Shown piece by piece: positions 43,843 to 51,733 of a stretch of DNA of 64,000 nucleotides. Position 1 is the first letter of the stretch. Each line of letters begins with the position of its first letter. The notes below the pieces were generated by a model. That model made no database searches, was not told the origin of the DNA, and worked only from the letters and a program-made list of their open reading frames with translations. The translations under genes were made by a program, and so were the position numbers. Origin of the DNA: Spirosoma foliorum (GTDB taxonomy: Bacteria; Bacteroidota; Bacteroidia; Cytophagales; Spirosomataceae); contig NZ_CP059732.1 in the NCBI RefSeq assembly GCF_014117325.1, positions 2,803,001 to 2,867,000 of the forward strand, in the 5' to 3' direction.

Positions 43843-44358
43843 ATGAACCAACCGAAATCCCGAAATCAGTCTGCCAATCGCTTATTCATTGCCATAACAC
43901 TTTCCTTTTTCTTTTCGACATTGGTTAGTCGGGCCCAGACCGTGTTGACTATCTCCGGTGAAGTAACAAAACCTTTGACTCTCCAGGCGGCTGATTTGAA
44001 AGCGATGCCGCATGCCGAAGTAACGGGGAATGACCGGGATGGCAAAGAACATAAGTACTCGGGCATACCTCTTTCCGAATTGCTCAAGCAAGCGGGCGCT
44101 ACGCTGGGGAGCGCACTTCGGGGTGAAAACCTGACGAAATATGTGGCTATAAAAGCCATCGACGGCTATGAAGTCATCTTCGCGCTCGCTGAAATCGATC
44201 CTGAATTTGCAACCCGGACCATTATCTTAGCCGATGCCGTTGATGGAGCGCCACTGCCTCAGGGTGTTAGACCTTACCGAGTAGTGGTTCCCGGTGAGAA
44301 AAAGCCAGCTCGTTGGATTCGGGAGGTGAAATCGATCGAAGTGCGGTTTGCGAAATAA
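43843..44358 (+). CDS. molybdopterin-dependent oxidoreductase-fold protein without cysteine
   Basis: This 171-residue protein has a signal peptide ending near VSRAQ. The Oxidored_molyb (sulfite oxidase-like) core pattern is clear: LTISGEVTKPLTLQAADLKAMP, YSGIPLSELLKQAG, VAIKAIDGYEVIFALAEIDP and PYRVVVPGEKKPARWIREVKSIE. It is much shorter than full sulfite oxidases and contains no cysteine at all, so the usual Mo-coordinating thiolate is absent. ModABC lies just downstream after a broken gene. It may bind a cofactor differently or be a non-catalytic relative. Confidence 0.85.
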   Translation: MNQPKSRNQSANRLFIAITLSFFFSTLVSRAQTVLTISGEVTKPLTLQAADLKAMPHAEVTGNDRDGKEHKYSGIPLSELLKQAGATLGSALRGENLTKYVAIKAIDGYEVIFALAEIDPEFATRTIILADAVDGAPLPQGVRPYRVVVPGEKKPARWIREVKSIEVRFAK

Positions 44359-44363
44359 TTATT

Positions 44364-44453
44364 AATGGATAATGTAAAATGAAGAATGGATAATGTGTAA
44401 TGTATTTTGCTGGTAATCATTCATTTTACATTATCCATTTTACATTATCTATT
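44364..44453. repeat. AT-rich inverted repeat
   Basis: AATGGATAATGTAAAATGAA-type words (44364-44398) are matched by ATTCATTTTACATTATCC-type words (44419-44453). The truncated peroxidase ATG follows at 44469. It belongs to the same word family as 853, 3654 and 29650. Confidence 0.7.
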
Positions 44454-44468
44454 CAAGCGAAACACATA

Positions 44469-44741
44469 ATGCGAAAGGGGTATATCGGTCTTGGTTTGGC
44501 ATTTGTTGCTGTTTGGGTTTCGGCCTGGACGGCTGCCGATGGACCTGTGCCAACTGGGCCATATATGCTGCATTACCCTGCGTCGTTTGGTGGGCGGTTT
44601 ACTATCCCTGCTGATAATCCAACAACACAGGAAGGGGTTTATCTGGGGCGACTATTGTTCTATGAACCCCGGTTGTCTTCTACCAAAACCATTATTTATA
44701 GTAGCCTGGACGTCCACGTCCGGGTGAGTAATTGTTCTTAG
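44469..44741 (+). pseudogene. N-terminal fragment of a di-haem cytochrome c peroxidase
   Basis: This ORF encodes a 90-residue fragment: signal peptide (GLAFVAVWVSAW) followed by PADNPTTQEGVYLGRLLFYEPRLSSTKTI, the conserved lead-in to the first haem-binding CxxCH of the MauG/CCP family. Instead of the expected CASCH, the frame runs into the arm of the inverted repeat at 44701 and stops at 44741. The rest of the gene is missing. It is probably non-functional. Confidence 0.8.
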
Positions 44742-44780
44742 TAATCTTAATTTTCACCCGGACGTGGACGTCCAGGCTAC
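44701..44780. repeat. inverted repeat, TAGCCTGGACG family, copy 2
   Basis: The arms 44701-44727 and 44754-44780 are perfect over 27 bases (GTAGCCTGGACGTCCACGTC...). The unit differs from copy 1 at 31125 by a G/T change in the centre of the arm and by a much shorter, unrelated loop (26 against 52 bases). It lies precisely at the break of the peroxidase gene and ends one base before the modA start at 44782. Confidence 0.92.
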
Positions 44781-44781
44781 A

Positions 44782-45525
44782 ATGGATATGAAAAGACTAA
44801 CCCTTCTCCTTCTTCTGCTTCCCATAACTCTGTTCGTTCAGGCACAACCGCTGCGGGTGGCGGTGGCGGCTAATGCACAGTTTGTGATGGTGCAATTGAA
44901 AACGGCGTTCCAGAAAAAGACGGGCATTGAGGTAGAATCGATCGTCAATTCGTCAGGCAAATTGACAACCCAAATTCAACAGGGTGCTCCTTACGATATC
45001 TTTTTGTCGGCGGATATGGAGTATCCGCAAACACTCCACAAAGCCGGACTCACGGTGGCAGCGCCGGTAATCTACGCCTATGGATCGCTGGTGTTGTGGA
45101 CGCTGACGGATTTACCGCTATCGACCAATTTGAAAATACTCTCCGATCCGGCGGTTCGGCATGTTGCCATCGCCAATCCAGCCACGGCTCCCTATGGCGA
45201 AGCGGCTGTTTCGTTGCTGAAACATAAAGCGTTACTGGATCAGGTGCAACCTAAAGTTGTATACGGTGAAAGCATTGCGCAAGTGAATCAATACATTCTG
45301 TCGGGAGCGGCAGAGGTAGGCTTCACGGCCAAATCGGTAGTGCTCGACCCTAGTTTGACGAAGCGCGGTCACTGGATTGATTTGCCGACAACGGGTTATT
45401 CGCCCATTGCGCAGGGCGTAGTCGTGTTGAAACGGACTACAATCCCTAAAGAGGCTGAGCAGTTCATGGCGTTTTTGCGTAGCCCACAGGCCCGGCGTAT
45501 TTTGCAACAGTTTGGGTATCATTGA
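44782..45525 (+). CDS. modA: molybdate-binding periplasmic protein ModA
   Basis: This 247-residue solute-binding protein has a signal peptide ending near VQAQP. The class II binding fold carries VAVAANAQFVMVQL, GIEVESIVNSSGKLTTQIQQGAPYDIFLSAD and VKPQ-like QPKVVYGESIAQVNQYI. The SSGKL and SADM segments surround the oxyanion site. ATG 44782 lies one base after an inverted repeat arm; 44788 is an alternative. It delivers molybdate to ModB (45638) and ModC (46300). Confidence 0.95.
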   Translation: MDMKRLTLLLLLLPITLFVQAQPLRVAVAANAQFVMVQLKTAFQKKTGIEVESIVNSSGKLTTQIQQGAPYDIFLSADMEYPQTLHKAGLTVAAPVIYAYGSLVLWTLTDLPLSTNLKILSDPAVRHVAIANPATAPYGEAAVSLLKHKALLDQVQPKVVYGESIAQVNQYILSGAAEVGFTAKSVVLDPSLTKRGHWIDLPTTGYSPIAQGVVVLKRTTIPKEAEQFMAFLRSPQARRILQQFGYH

Positions 45526-45631
45526 AAAGGAAGAAAGGAGGAGAGGGAGGAAGGGGAGGAAAGGGCAAGTCGATAGTTTTTTGCTCTTTCCTCTCTTCCC
45601 CTTCTTCCCTTTCATCCCCCTTATCCCTTTT
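45525..45631. repeat. purine/pyrimidine inverted repeat before modB
   Basis: A purine run arm (AAAAGGAAGAAAGGAGGAGAG, from 45525) is followed by pyrimidine arm words (CTCTTTCCTCTCTTCCCC...) ending about 45631. ATG 45638 comes six bases later. A related unit lies at 26283-26399. Confidence 0.6.
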
Positions 45632-45637
45632 ATATAT

Positions 45638-46303
45638 ATGCCCATCGATTGGGAGCCCATCTGGCTAACGTTGCGCTTAGCGGGTATCACGACCTTCATT
45701 CTACTCCTGATTGGCGTTCCGCTGGCGGGGTGGCTGGCACTTAGTAAATTTCGACTAAAACCAGTCATTGAGGCTATCATCAGCCTTCCGCTGGTGTTGC
45801 CTCCTTCGGTAGTTGGTTTCTATTTGCTGCTCGCGTTCAGCCCAACGAGTGCGTTCGGGGCCTGGCTATTGAAAACGGTCAATCTACAACTCGTCTTTTC
45901 GTTTCAGGGCTTAGTGGTGGCTTCACTGTTGTATAGCTTGCCGTTTATGGTGCACCCGATTCAGGCCGGATTGGAAAATTTGCCGGTTTCCTGGCGAGAA
46001 GCGTCTTACACACTAGGTCAATCGCGTAGGCGAACCTTGTGGCGGGTACTTTTACCCAATTGTAAACCTGCCTTGCTCACCGGAATTGTCCTCACATTCG
46101 CCCATACCATTGGTGAATTTGGTCTGGTGCTAATGATTGGCGGCAACCTGCCCGGTCAGACAAGAGTCGCGTCAATTGCTATCTATGATGAAGTCGAATT
46201 GCTTCATTTCGAAACAGCTCATGCCTATGCAGCGCTCTTGCTGGGTCTCTCGTTTGCTATTTTGTTGCTGGTCTATGCGATCAATAAACGCGTAACGGTA
46301 TGA
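45638..46303 (+). CDS. modB: molybdate ABC transporter permease ModB
   Basis: This is a 221-residue inner-membrane permease with five predicted helices. The EAA-type loop reads EASYTLGQSRRRTLWRVLLPNCKPALLTG near residue 130. ATG 45638 is used, because the longer frame from 45512 reads through the purine/pyrimidine repeat. ModC overlaps its 3' end by four bases (ATGA), so they are coupled. Confidence 0.95.
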   Translation: MPIDWEPIWLTLRLAGITTFILLLIGVPLAGWLALSKFRLKPVIEAIISLPLVLPPSVVGFYLLLAFSPTSAFGAWLLKTVNLQLVFSFQGLVVASLLYSLPFMVHPIQAGLENLPVSWREASYTLGQSRRRTLWRVLLPNCKPALLTGIVLTFAHTIGEFGLVLMIGGNLPGQTRVASIAIYDEVELLHFETAHAYAALLLGLSFAILLLVYAINKRVTV

Positions 46304-47118
46304 TCCACATCGACGTTGTAATGCCGCGCTTGTTTGTTGAAGGAGCCAGTGACCTTCACGTACAACTTGAGATAGCATCGGGTACTTTAACGGCAATCGT
46401 TGGGCCTTCTGGTTCGGGGAAGACGACTTTGCTTCGATTGCTGGCTGGTCTGGAGAATCCGAAACAGGGTCGAATTGTGTTTGGGGATGAGGTCTGGTTA
46501 GACAAAAAGCAGGGAATAAATTGGAAACCTCAACAACGATCGATTGGCTATGTGTTTCAGGACACAGCCCTCTTCCCAAATATGACCGTTCGGGAAAATA
46601 TGCAATACGCTGCCCCAGCAGGCCAGCAAACGCTACTGTATGAATTGATTGAGGCTACGGGTCTAAACGCATTGGTCAACCAGAAACCTGAGCGTTTGTC
46701 GGGAGGGCAACGTCAGCGAGTGGCGTTGGCCCGTGCGTTGGTGCGTCGGCCGCAGCTCTTGCTGCTGGATGAACCGTTTGCCGCGTTGGATGCTGAGGCC
46801 AGCCAAACGCTTCGGCAAGTATTATTGACGCTTCATCAGACGTGGGGAACAACGACGTTACTGGTGAGCCATCACGAGGTAGATGTGCGGACACTCGCCG
46901 ACCGGGTCGTTCGTCTGGTACAAGGTCGTATTCAACTAGATGAGTTTATGGCCAACCGAATTGCTGACAAAAGTGAACTGGAAGAAATTCTTCATATTGT
47001 CTATGATGACGTCCGACAACAATGGGTGGTTGAAACCGCGACGACACAAATTCAATCGTCTAATCCGAACTGGGCAAATCGACGCGTGGGCGATTTAATT
47101 CGGATCGGGGGAGAATAG
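46300..47118 (+). CDS. modC: molybdate ABC transporter ATPase ModC
   Basis: This is a 272-residue ATPase with Walker A GPSGSGKTT near residue 35, Q-loop VFQDTALFPNMTV, signature LSGGQRQR, Walker B LLLLDEPFAALD and switch histidine LLVSHHEVD. The C-terminal 60 residues are short compared with ModC proteins that carry a full MOP/TOBE domain, so molybdate feedback through that domain is probably reduced or absent. It completes the ModABC importer. Confidence 0.93.
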   Translation: MIHIDVVMPRLFVEGASDLHVQLEIASGTLTAIVGPSGSGKTTLLRLLAGLENPKQGRIVFGDEVWLDKKQGINWKPQQRSIGYVFQDTALFPNMTVRENMQYAAPAGQQTLLYELIEATGLNALVNQKPERLSGGQRQRVALARALVRRPQLLLLDEPFAALDAEASQTLRQVLLTLHQTWGTTTLLVSHHEVDVRTLADRVVRLVQGRIQLDEFMANRIADKSELEEILHIVYDDVRQQWVVETATTQIQSSNPNWANRRVGDLIRIGGE

Positions 47119-47144
47119 ACCAACGTGAATCAGCTTAGGTGGAA

Positions 47145-47672
47145 TTATGATCCCTCGCCCATTTTAACCCGAATGCTGACCGTTACATCATCAGCTAAAA
47201 CTAGACTGGATTTGCCGATATTAAAATCCAGTCGATTGACTTTCAGGCTACCGACAAATTCGTTTTTGGCAGATACGGAAAATGGCATCTTTACCTCTCG
47301 ATGAATGCCTTTCATGGTCAGTTCAAAAATGCCTTCGTACGTGTTAGGACTGATTTTTTGGATGCTCTTCGACTGTAACGTAATCAATGGATTCTTTTCG
47401 GCGTCGAAATAATCCGGTTTCTGTAAATGCTTATCTCGTAGAGCCAACCCCGTTTTGATGGTATTGACCGGAACCGATGCTGAAATTTGAGCCTGCTCAG
47501 GGTGTTCAGGATTAAACTGAATGGTTGTCTCCAGGCCTGTAAACGAGCCATTTACAGTTAATCCCGCATTGGTGATCTGAAAACGGATTTCCGATTCGTC
47601 AATTTTGGTGCGCGAAAAAGTAGCGCCGATAAACAGGCAAAGCAGCAAACAAAGCCGTGAACGTGAGTACAT
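47145..47672 (-). CDS. YceI-family periplasmic protein
   Basis: This 175-residue protein has a signal peptide ending near GATFSR. It forms a lipocalin-like beta-barrel: SEIRFQITNAGLTVNGSFTGLETTIQFNPE, SVPVNTIKTGLALRDKHLQKPDYFDAEKNPLITLQSKSI and a closing VSIRVKMGEGS. Such proteins bind isoprenoid or quinone-like lipids. It lies five bases after the cytochrome gene, and co-occurrence of the two suggests a shared redox or electron-transfer function. Confidence 0.93.
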   Translation of the reverse strand: MYSRSRLCLLLCLFIGATFSRTKIDESEIRFQITNAGLTVNGSFTGLETTIQFNPEHPEQAQISASVPVNTIKTGLALRDKHLQKPDYFDAEKNPLITLQSKSIQKISPNTYEGIFELTMKGIHREVKMPFSVSAKNEFVGSLKVNRLDFNIGKSSLVLADDVTVSIRVKMGEGS

Positions 47673-47677
47673 ACTAG

Positions 47678-49225
47678 TTAAAGCGTTTTTAGGAAAGCCA
47701 GTAACGCACTTCGATCGGTTGCTGATAGCTCAAGCCCAAACTCATGTCCCCGAACGGCTCTCGTTTTAACATCGGCTCCTTTAAATCCTGTTGGTACATA
47801 ATTGTCCTGTAGCCGATTTGGGTCGAGCATATCAGGTAGGGTGGCTAACGAACCATCGTGTAAAAAAGGCCCCCGATACCAGACGCCTTTCAACGATGGC
47901 ACTTTATAATAGCCTGTTCCACGTCGTGTTTTCATCGTATAACCCGGATCTGTCCCGATCGAAATATCGAAAATGTCGTATTTTTTCAGATGGTCATCCG
48001 GCACGGTAAAACCATCGGCAGGAGTTAGCATATTGTTCGTATAGAGCGGTGGCGTATGGCAACTAACACAGCCTTGCTCAATGAAAATGGTTTCGCCACG
48101 CTTCGACAGCGCACTGGATTTATTGGGATTGACGGGTGGTTTCAGTGAATAAACGTACCTGGATATGGCATACAACTGGGCTTCGCTATGCCGATCGAAT
48201 GTGCCTGTAAACTGACTTTTGCCGGCTTCGGGTCGCGTTTTATGCTGATCGCCAACGGGAATGTATCCGTCATAATCGCCTAAAAAATCCAGCGCCTGAT
48301 TGAGAGCAATGTAACGCATCATATCACCAATATTCCGATGACGGGATAATCCGCCGTGATCCAGATAGGTGCGTTCCTGAACGCCAATTAAATCGGGCAC
48401 CGAAGGAGGGAACAAAATACTGGTACCCTGACGCCCAAATGCGCCAGGCGGTACGGCTTCGAAAGCTTTAACAATAGCCGCTTTTGAGCTATGGCTAAGT
48501 TGACTATTGGGATCGTCTTTGACAAAGGGTGCATCGAACAAAACACCCGTTAAAAATTGGGCGCCTGCTTCCGGGAAATTAGGATTACGGATCAACCAGG
48601 CGGTGGCCAGATCGCCAGGGAAATTGCCCTGAGCGCCTTTGAGTACCGTACCGTTCGACTCAACACGCGTATGGCACATACTACAGGCAAGATTTCCCGT
48701 GAGGACTTTCCCTTTTTCTGCAATAACGTAGCGTGCATAGGGCATTATGCCCTCTTTCGTTACCGGCATTTTGGTATACGCATAAAAAGCCGGATCGCGA
48801 ACGTCCTCGTTCGATAGGATAGCTCCGTCGGTGTCAATAGGCGTATCGAAAAGCACCTCGCCCGCCTTGATCCAGTCCGCTTCGGTTTTGAGCTTTGCTG
48901 GATCGAAAACAACCTGAGGCTCCTGTTTCTTCAGCCATTCCCAATAGCCTTTGGGTTCACGCCCTGGTGCGTAAACCGGATAGCTTTTATAAATAACCCG
49001 TTCGGGCAGTTTATAATAATAATCACTCGACACGTGTTTGGGAGAAGCCTTTGAGGTAGCTAAAGGCAGTTCAACGGTCGCCATTGCAGTACTGTCCCAA
49101 GTGCGTGGAATATCGGGAGTGAAGGGAGTGGATAAGTTGGCTTTATCGCCTTTTTCCTGAGTCGTGTAGCTAAGAATACCCAGAAATAAACAGCTTAGTA
49201 AGAGGATAGATAGAACCTGCTTCAT
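47678..49225 (-). CDS. di-haem cytochrome c peroxidase-superfamily protein
   Basis: This is a 515-residue exported protein. ATG 49225 gives a signal peptide with a hydrophobic core LSILLLSCLFLGIL and a cysteine that could be a lipobox, so it may be a lipoprotein. Two haem motifs are visible: CSMCH near residue 190 and CVSCH near 395. It is longer than typical MauG/CCP proteins of 330-380 residues. It ends six bases before YceI. A peroxidase or electron-carrier role is likely, but the specific reaction cannot be assigned. Confidence 0.88.
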   Translation of the reverse strand: MKQVLSILLLSCLFLGILSYTTQEKGDKANLSTPFTPDIPRTWDSTAMATVELPLATSKASPKHVSSDYYYKLPERVIYKSYPVYAPGREPKGYWEWLKKQEPQVVFDPAKLKTEADWIKAGEVLFDTPIDTDGAILSNEDVRDPAFYAYTKMPVTKEGIMPYARYVIAEKGKVLTGNLACSMCHTRVESNGTVLKGAQGNFPGDLATAWLIRNPNFPEAGAQFLTGVLFDAPFVKDDPNSQLSHSSKAAIVKAFEAVPPGAFGRQGTSILFPPSVPDLIGVQERTYLDHGGLSRHRNIGDMMRYIALNQALDFLGDYDGYIPVGDQHKTRPEAGKSQFTGTFDRHSEAQLYAISRYVYSLKPPVNPNKSSALSKRGETIFIEQGCVSCHTPPLYTNNMLTPADGFTVPDDHLKKYDIFDISIGTDPGYTMKTRRGTGYYKVPSLKGVWYRGPFLHDGSLATLPDMLDPNRLQDNYVPTGFKGADVKTRAVRGHEFGLELSATDRSALLAFLKTL

Positions 49226-49468
49226 GCGGTATAACCGGTTTTTTAGCAAAATATAACATCAGGCATTGGCTTTAACAACTCTTTGAGCGTGCGGTCAAGG
49301 TTGTAAGAAGGTAAGGCTATGAGTGATTACTCCAGAGAAGTATAAAATACGACTGTTTTGCTTTTGGTGAACTGGTATTTGATTGTAAATCAGCATGTTG
49401 AGATTAGTTTATTTTGAACTTAGCCATGCAATAAGGCGTTTAGTTACTAGACACTCAACCGCTGATTA

Positions 49469-50521
49469 ATGCCTGATTTCAATCCATCGATTATCCTGTA
49501 TACAGCCGATTCGCTCAACGAACGGGGTGAAGCTGTGCTGGCCCAATTCCCGAATGCCGAGACGCTCGAATTGAAGCAGCATAACCGACTACCCGAGTTG
49601 GGTATGAATCATTTTAAGGTTAAGTCCGATGTGCTGGTGCTGGGTAAGTTAAAGGCCCAGGATATTAAATGGAGCGGGCGTAGTGCCGATTATATTGCGC
49701 CGAGTCTGGCGAATGGATGTTTTGGAGCCTGTACGTACTGTTACGTCGATCGGCATAAAAATGTCAATCCAATTACCTTGTTTACCAACATTCATGAGAA
49801 TCTGGCCAGCGTTGATCAGCATGTTCATTCACTGGCCTGGCCCAAACCCGCCAACCAGACCGATTCAACTTTCTGGACGTACGACATCGGTTGTAACTCG
49901 GATATCTCGATTGATTATGATCTGATGGATGGTATACAGCAGGTATTTGCTTTTTACCGCGATCATCCGCGTGCCAAGGCCACCTTTGCTACCAAATTTG
50001 TCAATCCTGCACTATTGAACTTCGACCCAAAACGAAAAATACGGATTCGGTTTAGCCTGATGCCCAGCCATGTTAGTAAGCTCGTGGATGTTCGGACAGA
50101 TAGTATCGAAAAGCGGATTTCAGCCATTAATGACTTTTATGATGCGGGCTACGAGGTTCACGTTAATTTCTCGCCCGTTATCGTTTACAGTGGCCCCGAC
50201 GGCGACAAAAAGGCCTGGCGGAATGACTATCGGGAGCTATTTCGCCAGCTCAACGCGGCTGTTCGTCCTGAGGTCCGGCAGCAGCTCAACTGCGAGGTTA
50301 TTTTCCTGACCCATAACCAATGGCAGCATCAGGCCAATTTAACCATTAACCCAAAAGCCGAAGAATTGCTATGGGTGCCTGAATTACAGGAGAGTAAAGT
50401 CAGTCAATTTGGCGGGTGGAATATCCGTTACCAACATCAGTTGAAACGGAAAATGATTGCCATTTTTGAGCAGTTGGTGCAAGAGGAGATTCCGTGGTGT
50501 GGAATTCGGTACATTTTCTGA
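49469..50521 (+). CDS. spore photoproduct lyase family radical SAM protein
   Basis: This is a 350-residue cytoplasmic enzyme. The radical SAM motif CFGACTYC (CxxxCxxC) lies near residue 87. A further cysteine in GCNSDISIDY near 142 sits where the hydrogen-donor cysteine of SPL is found, and RFSLMPSHVSK and AGYEVHVNFSPVIVYSG are family segments. SPL reverses the thymine dimer called spore photoproduct. Cytophagales form no endospores, so the substrate may be photoproduct in dry or dormant cells, or a different lesion. Confidence 0.9.
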   Translation: MPDFNPSIILYTADSLNERGEAVLAQFPNAETLELKQHNRLPELGMNHFKVKSDVLVLGKLKAQDIKWSGRSADYIAPSLANGCFGACTYCYVDRHKNVNPITLFTNIHENLASVDQHVHSLAWPKPANQTDSTFWTYDIGCNSDISIDYDLMDGIQQVFAFYRDHPRAKATFATKFVNPALLNFDPKRKIRIRFSLMPSHVSKLVDVRTDSIEKRISAINDFYDAGYEVHVNFSPVIVYSGPDGDKKAWRNDYRELFRQLNAAVRPEVRQQLNCEVIFLTHNQWQHQANLTINPKAEELLWVPELQESKVSQFGGWNIRYQHQLKRKMIAIFEQLVQEEIPWCGIRYIF

Positions 50522-50540
50522 CCGCACGGGCGGCCCCGCG

Positions 50541-50647
50541 GGATTTTTGTGATTTTACTGACCGACTATGATTTTAATAACATGAAAAAGCTTTCAAAGA
50601 AAGCGAAGCAAAGAAATCATAGTCGGTCAGTAAAATCATAAAAATCC
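50541..50647. terminator. inverted repeat between convergent genes
   Basis: The arms 50541-50574 and 50614-50647 match at 33 of 34 positions (GGATTTTTGTGATTTTACTG...), with a 39-base loop. It sits between the photoproduct lyase and DoxX genes, which converge. The T-rich and A-rich ends suit bidirectional termination. Confidence 0.85.
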
Positions 50648-50651
50648 AGGT

Positions 50652-51086
50652 TCAATGACTATGCTGCTTCACATATTCATCCATTGAAAACCGGCCTGAG
50701 CCGATGACGAGGAATAAGAGAAGAAGCAGTAAGACGATAACGGACAACCAAAGTTCAGAATTCATGGGAGAGAACCCCTGACGAATGTTGACGAAGAAGA
50801 GCGCACCCACCAGAATGGGTAATTGGAGAATGACCATTAAACGGGTCAGGCAACCGAGTGCAATTAGAAAACCGCCCATGAGGTGGGCAAACGCTACATA
50901 GTGGACCAGCATAACTGGCCAGAGGCTAAAGTGCAAACCACCGACCAAACGGGTCAGGTAGGCCGTATCACTAATAAAACTGACGCCTTTCAGCACCAGT
51001 ATAATGCCCAACATAATGCGTAGGGCGTCGGTCCAGGCTGGGTGATGCGTATCACCCCAGTTTTCAATTCGATTTAAAACATTCAT
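50652..51086 (-). CDS. DoxX family membrane protein
   Basis: This is a 144-residue inner-membrane protein with four helices (ALRIMLGIILVLKGVSFI; FAHLMGGFLIALGCLTRL; LPILVGALFFVN; LWLSVIVLLLLLLFLVIG). DoxX proteins are small quinone-associated membrane proteins. ATG 51086 is used over an ATG four codons upstream. The family link to thiosulfate:quinone oxidation is known only for some members. Confidence 0.88.
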   Translation of the reverse strand: MNVLNRIENWGDTHHPAWTDALRIMLGIILVLKGVSFISDTAYLTRLVGGLHFSLWPVMLVHYVAFAHLMGGFLIALGCLTRLMVILQLPILVGALFFVNIRQGFSPMNSELWLSVIVLLLLLLFLVIGSGRFSMDEYVKQHSH

Positions 51087-51157
51087 ACCTGTAAGCATTT
51101 AGTGAAAACTAATCGAATCTACAGATATGGTAACTGAAAAACAAGCTGATTGTTAGT

Positions 51158-51259
51158 GGTTTAAGGTATTCGGTTTGCGGTCTTTGGTATACGATAAAAT
51201 GAGTTGTTTCGGCTTAATTAGTTCTGACGGTAGTCACCGTAAACCGAATACCTTAAACC
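51158..51259. repeat. inverted repeat near DUF779 3' end
   Basis: The arms 51158-51181 and 51236-51259 match at 23 of 24 positions (GGTTTAAGGTATTCGG...), with a 54-base loop. It lies between the DoxX and DUF779 genes, with the DUF779 stop codon at 51263 just beyond the second arm. Confidence 0.75.
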
Positions 51260-51262
51260 GTT

Positions 51263-51643
51263 TTAAACTTCCTCCAAAGGCCCAACATGAACGGGCAGCA
51301 GCTTCGCATATTCATCGTCGTCAAAGAGTCTTGACCGAATCAGAAACCGAACGCCCAGTGGAATTTCGAGCGAAAAACTTGCTCCCCGTCCACGGGTCAC
51401 ATCGACGGTTAAGTGGGTATGTTGCCAATACTCAAACTGGTCGCTCGACATCCAGAAGTCGCAACCATCAATTTGCCCGAGCAACACATCCGACGAACCA
51501 ATAATAAATTCGCCCACGGCATAACACATGGGGGAGGAACCGTCGCAACAACCGCCACTCTGATGAAACATGAGCGGTCCATTTTCAGCGCGGAGTTTAC
51601 TGATAATCTCGGCAGCCGCCGGAGTGAGGTCTATTCTGTTCAT
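51263..51643 (-). CDS. DUF779 domain protein
   Basis: This is a 126-residue protein of DUF779 with the conserved cysteine-rich segment FHQSGGCCDGSSPMCY near residue 27 and an H-containing WQHTHLTVDVTRGRGASFSLE motif near 75. Members commonly sit beside aldehyde dehydrogenases, as here. A role in dealing with aldehydes or the enzyme's cysteine is possible, but the function is unknown. It is probably co-transcribed with the dehydrogenase through an 89-bp gap that is wholly an inverted repeat. Confidence 0.9.
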   Translation of the reverse strand: MNRIDLTPAAAEIISKLRAENGPLMFHQSGGCCDGSSPMCYAVGEFIIGSSDVLLGQIDGCDFWMSSDQFEYWQHTHLTVDVTRGRGASFSLEIPLGVRFLIRSRLFDDDEYAKLLPVHVGPLEEV

Positions 51644-51644
51644 A

Positions 51645-51733
51645 GTTAATGAGTGATTGAATGACTAAGTGATTGAATGATTGAATAGACACATGCGCCA
51701 GCCATTCAATCACTTAGTCATTCAGTCATTAAT
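51645..51733. repeat. inverted repeat filling the gap between aldehyde dehydrogenase and DUF779
   Basis: Words of GAGTGATTGAATGACTAAG type (51645-51686) pair with ATTCAATCACTTAGTCATTC (51704-51733). The unit starts two bases from the DUF779 ATG (51643) on the minus strand and reaches the first base of the dehydrogenase stop codon. Purine-first order is seen on either strand, as in the others. Confidence 0.75.

Noticed and set aside
45512..45637. N-terminal extension of ModB
   Set aside because: It reads through the purine/pyrimidine repeat to give a low-complexity sequence absent from the family.
51175..51504. 109-codon plus-strand frame opposite DUF779
   Set aside because: It overlaps the DUF779 gene, which has a conserved cysteine motif, and runs through an inverted repeat.
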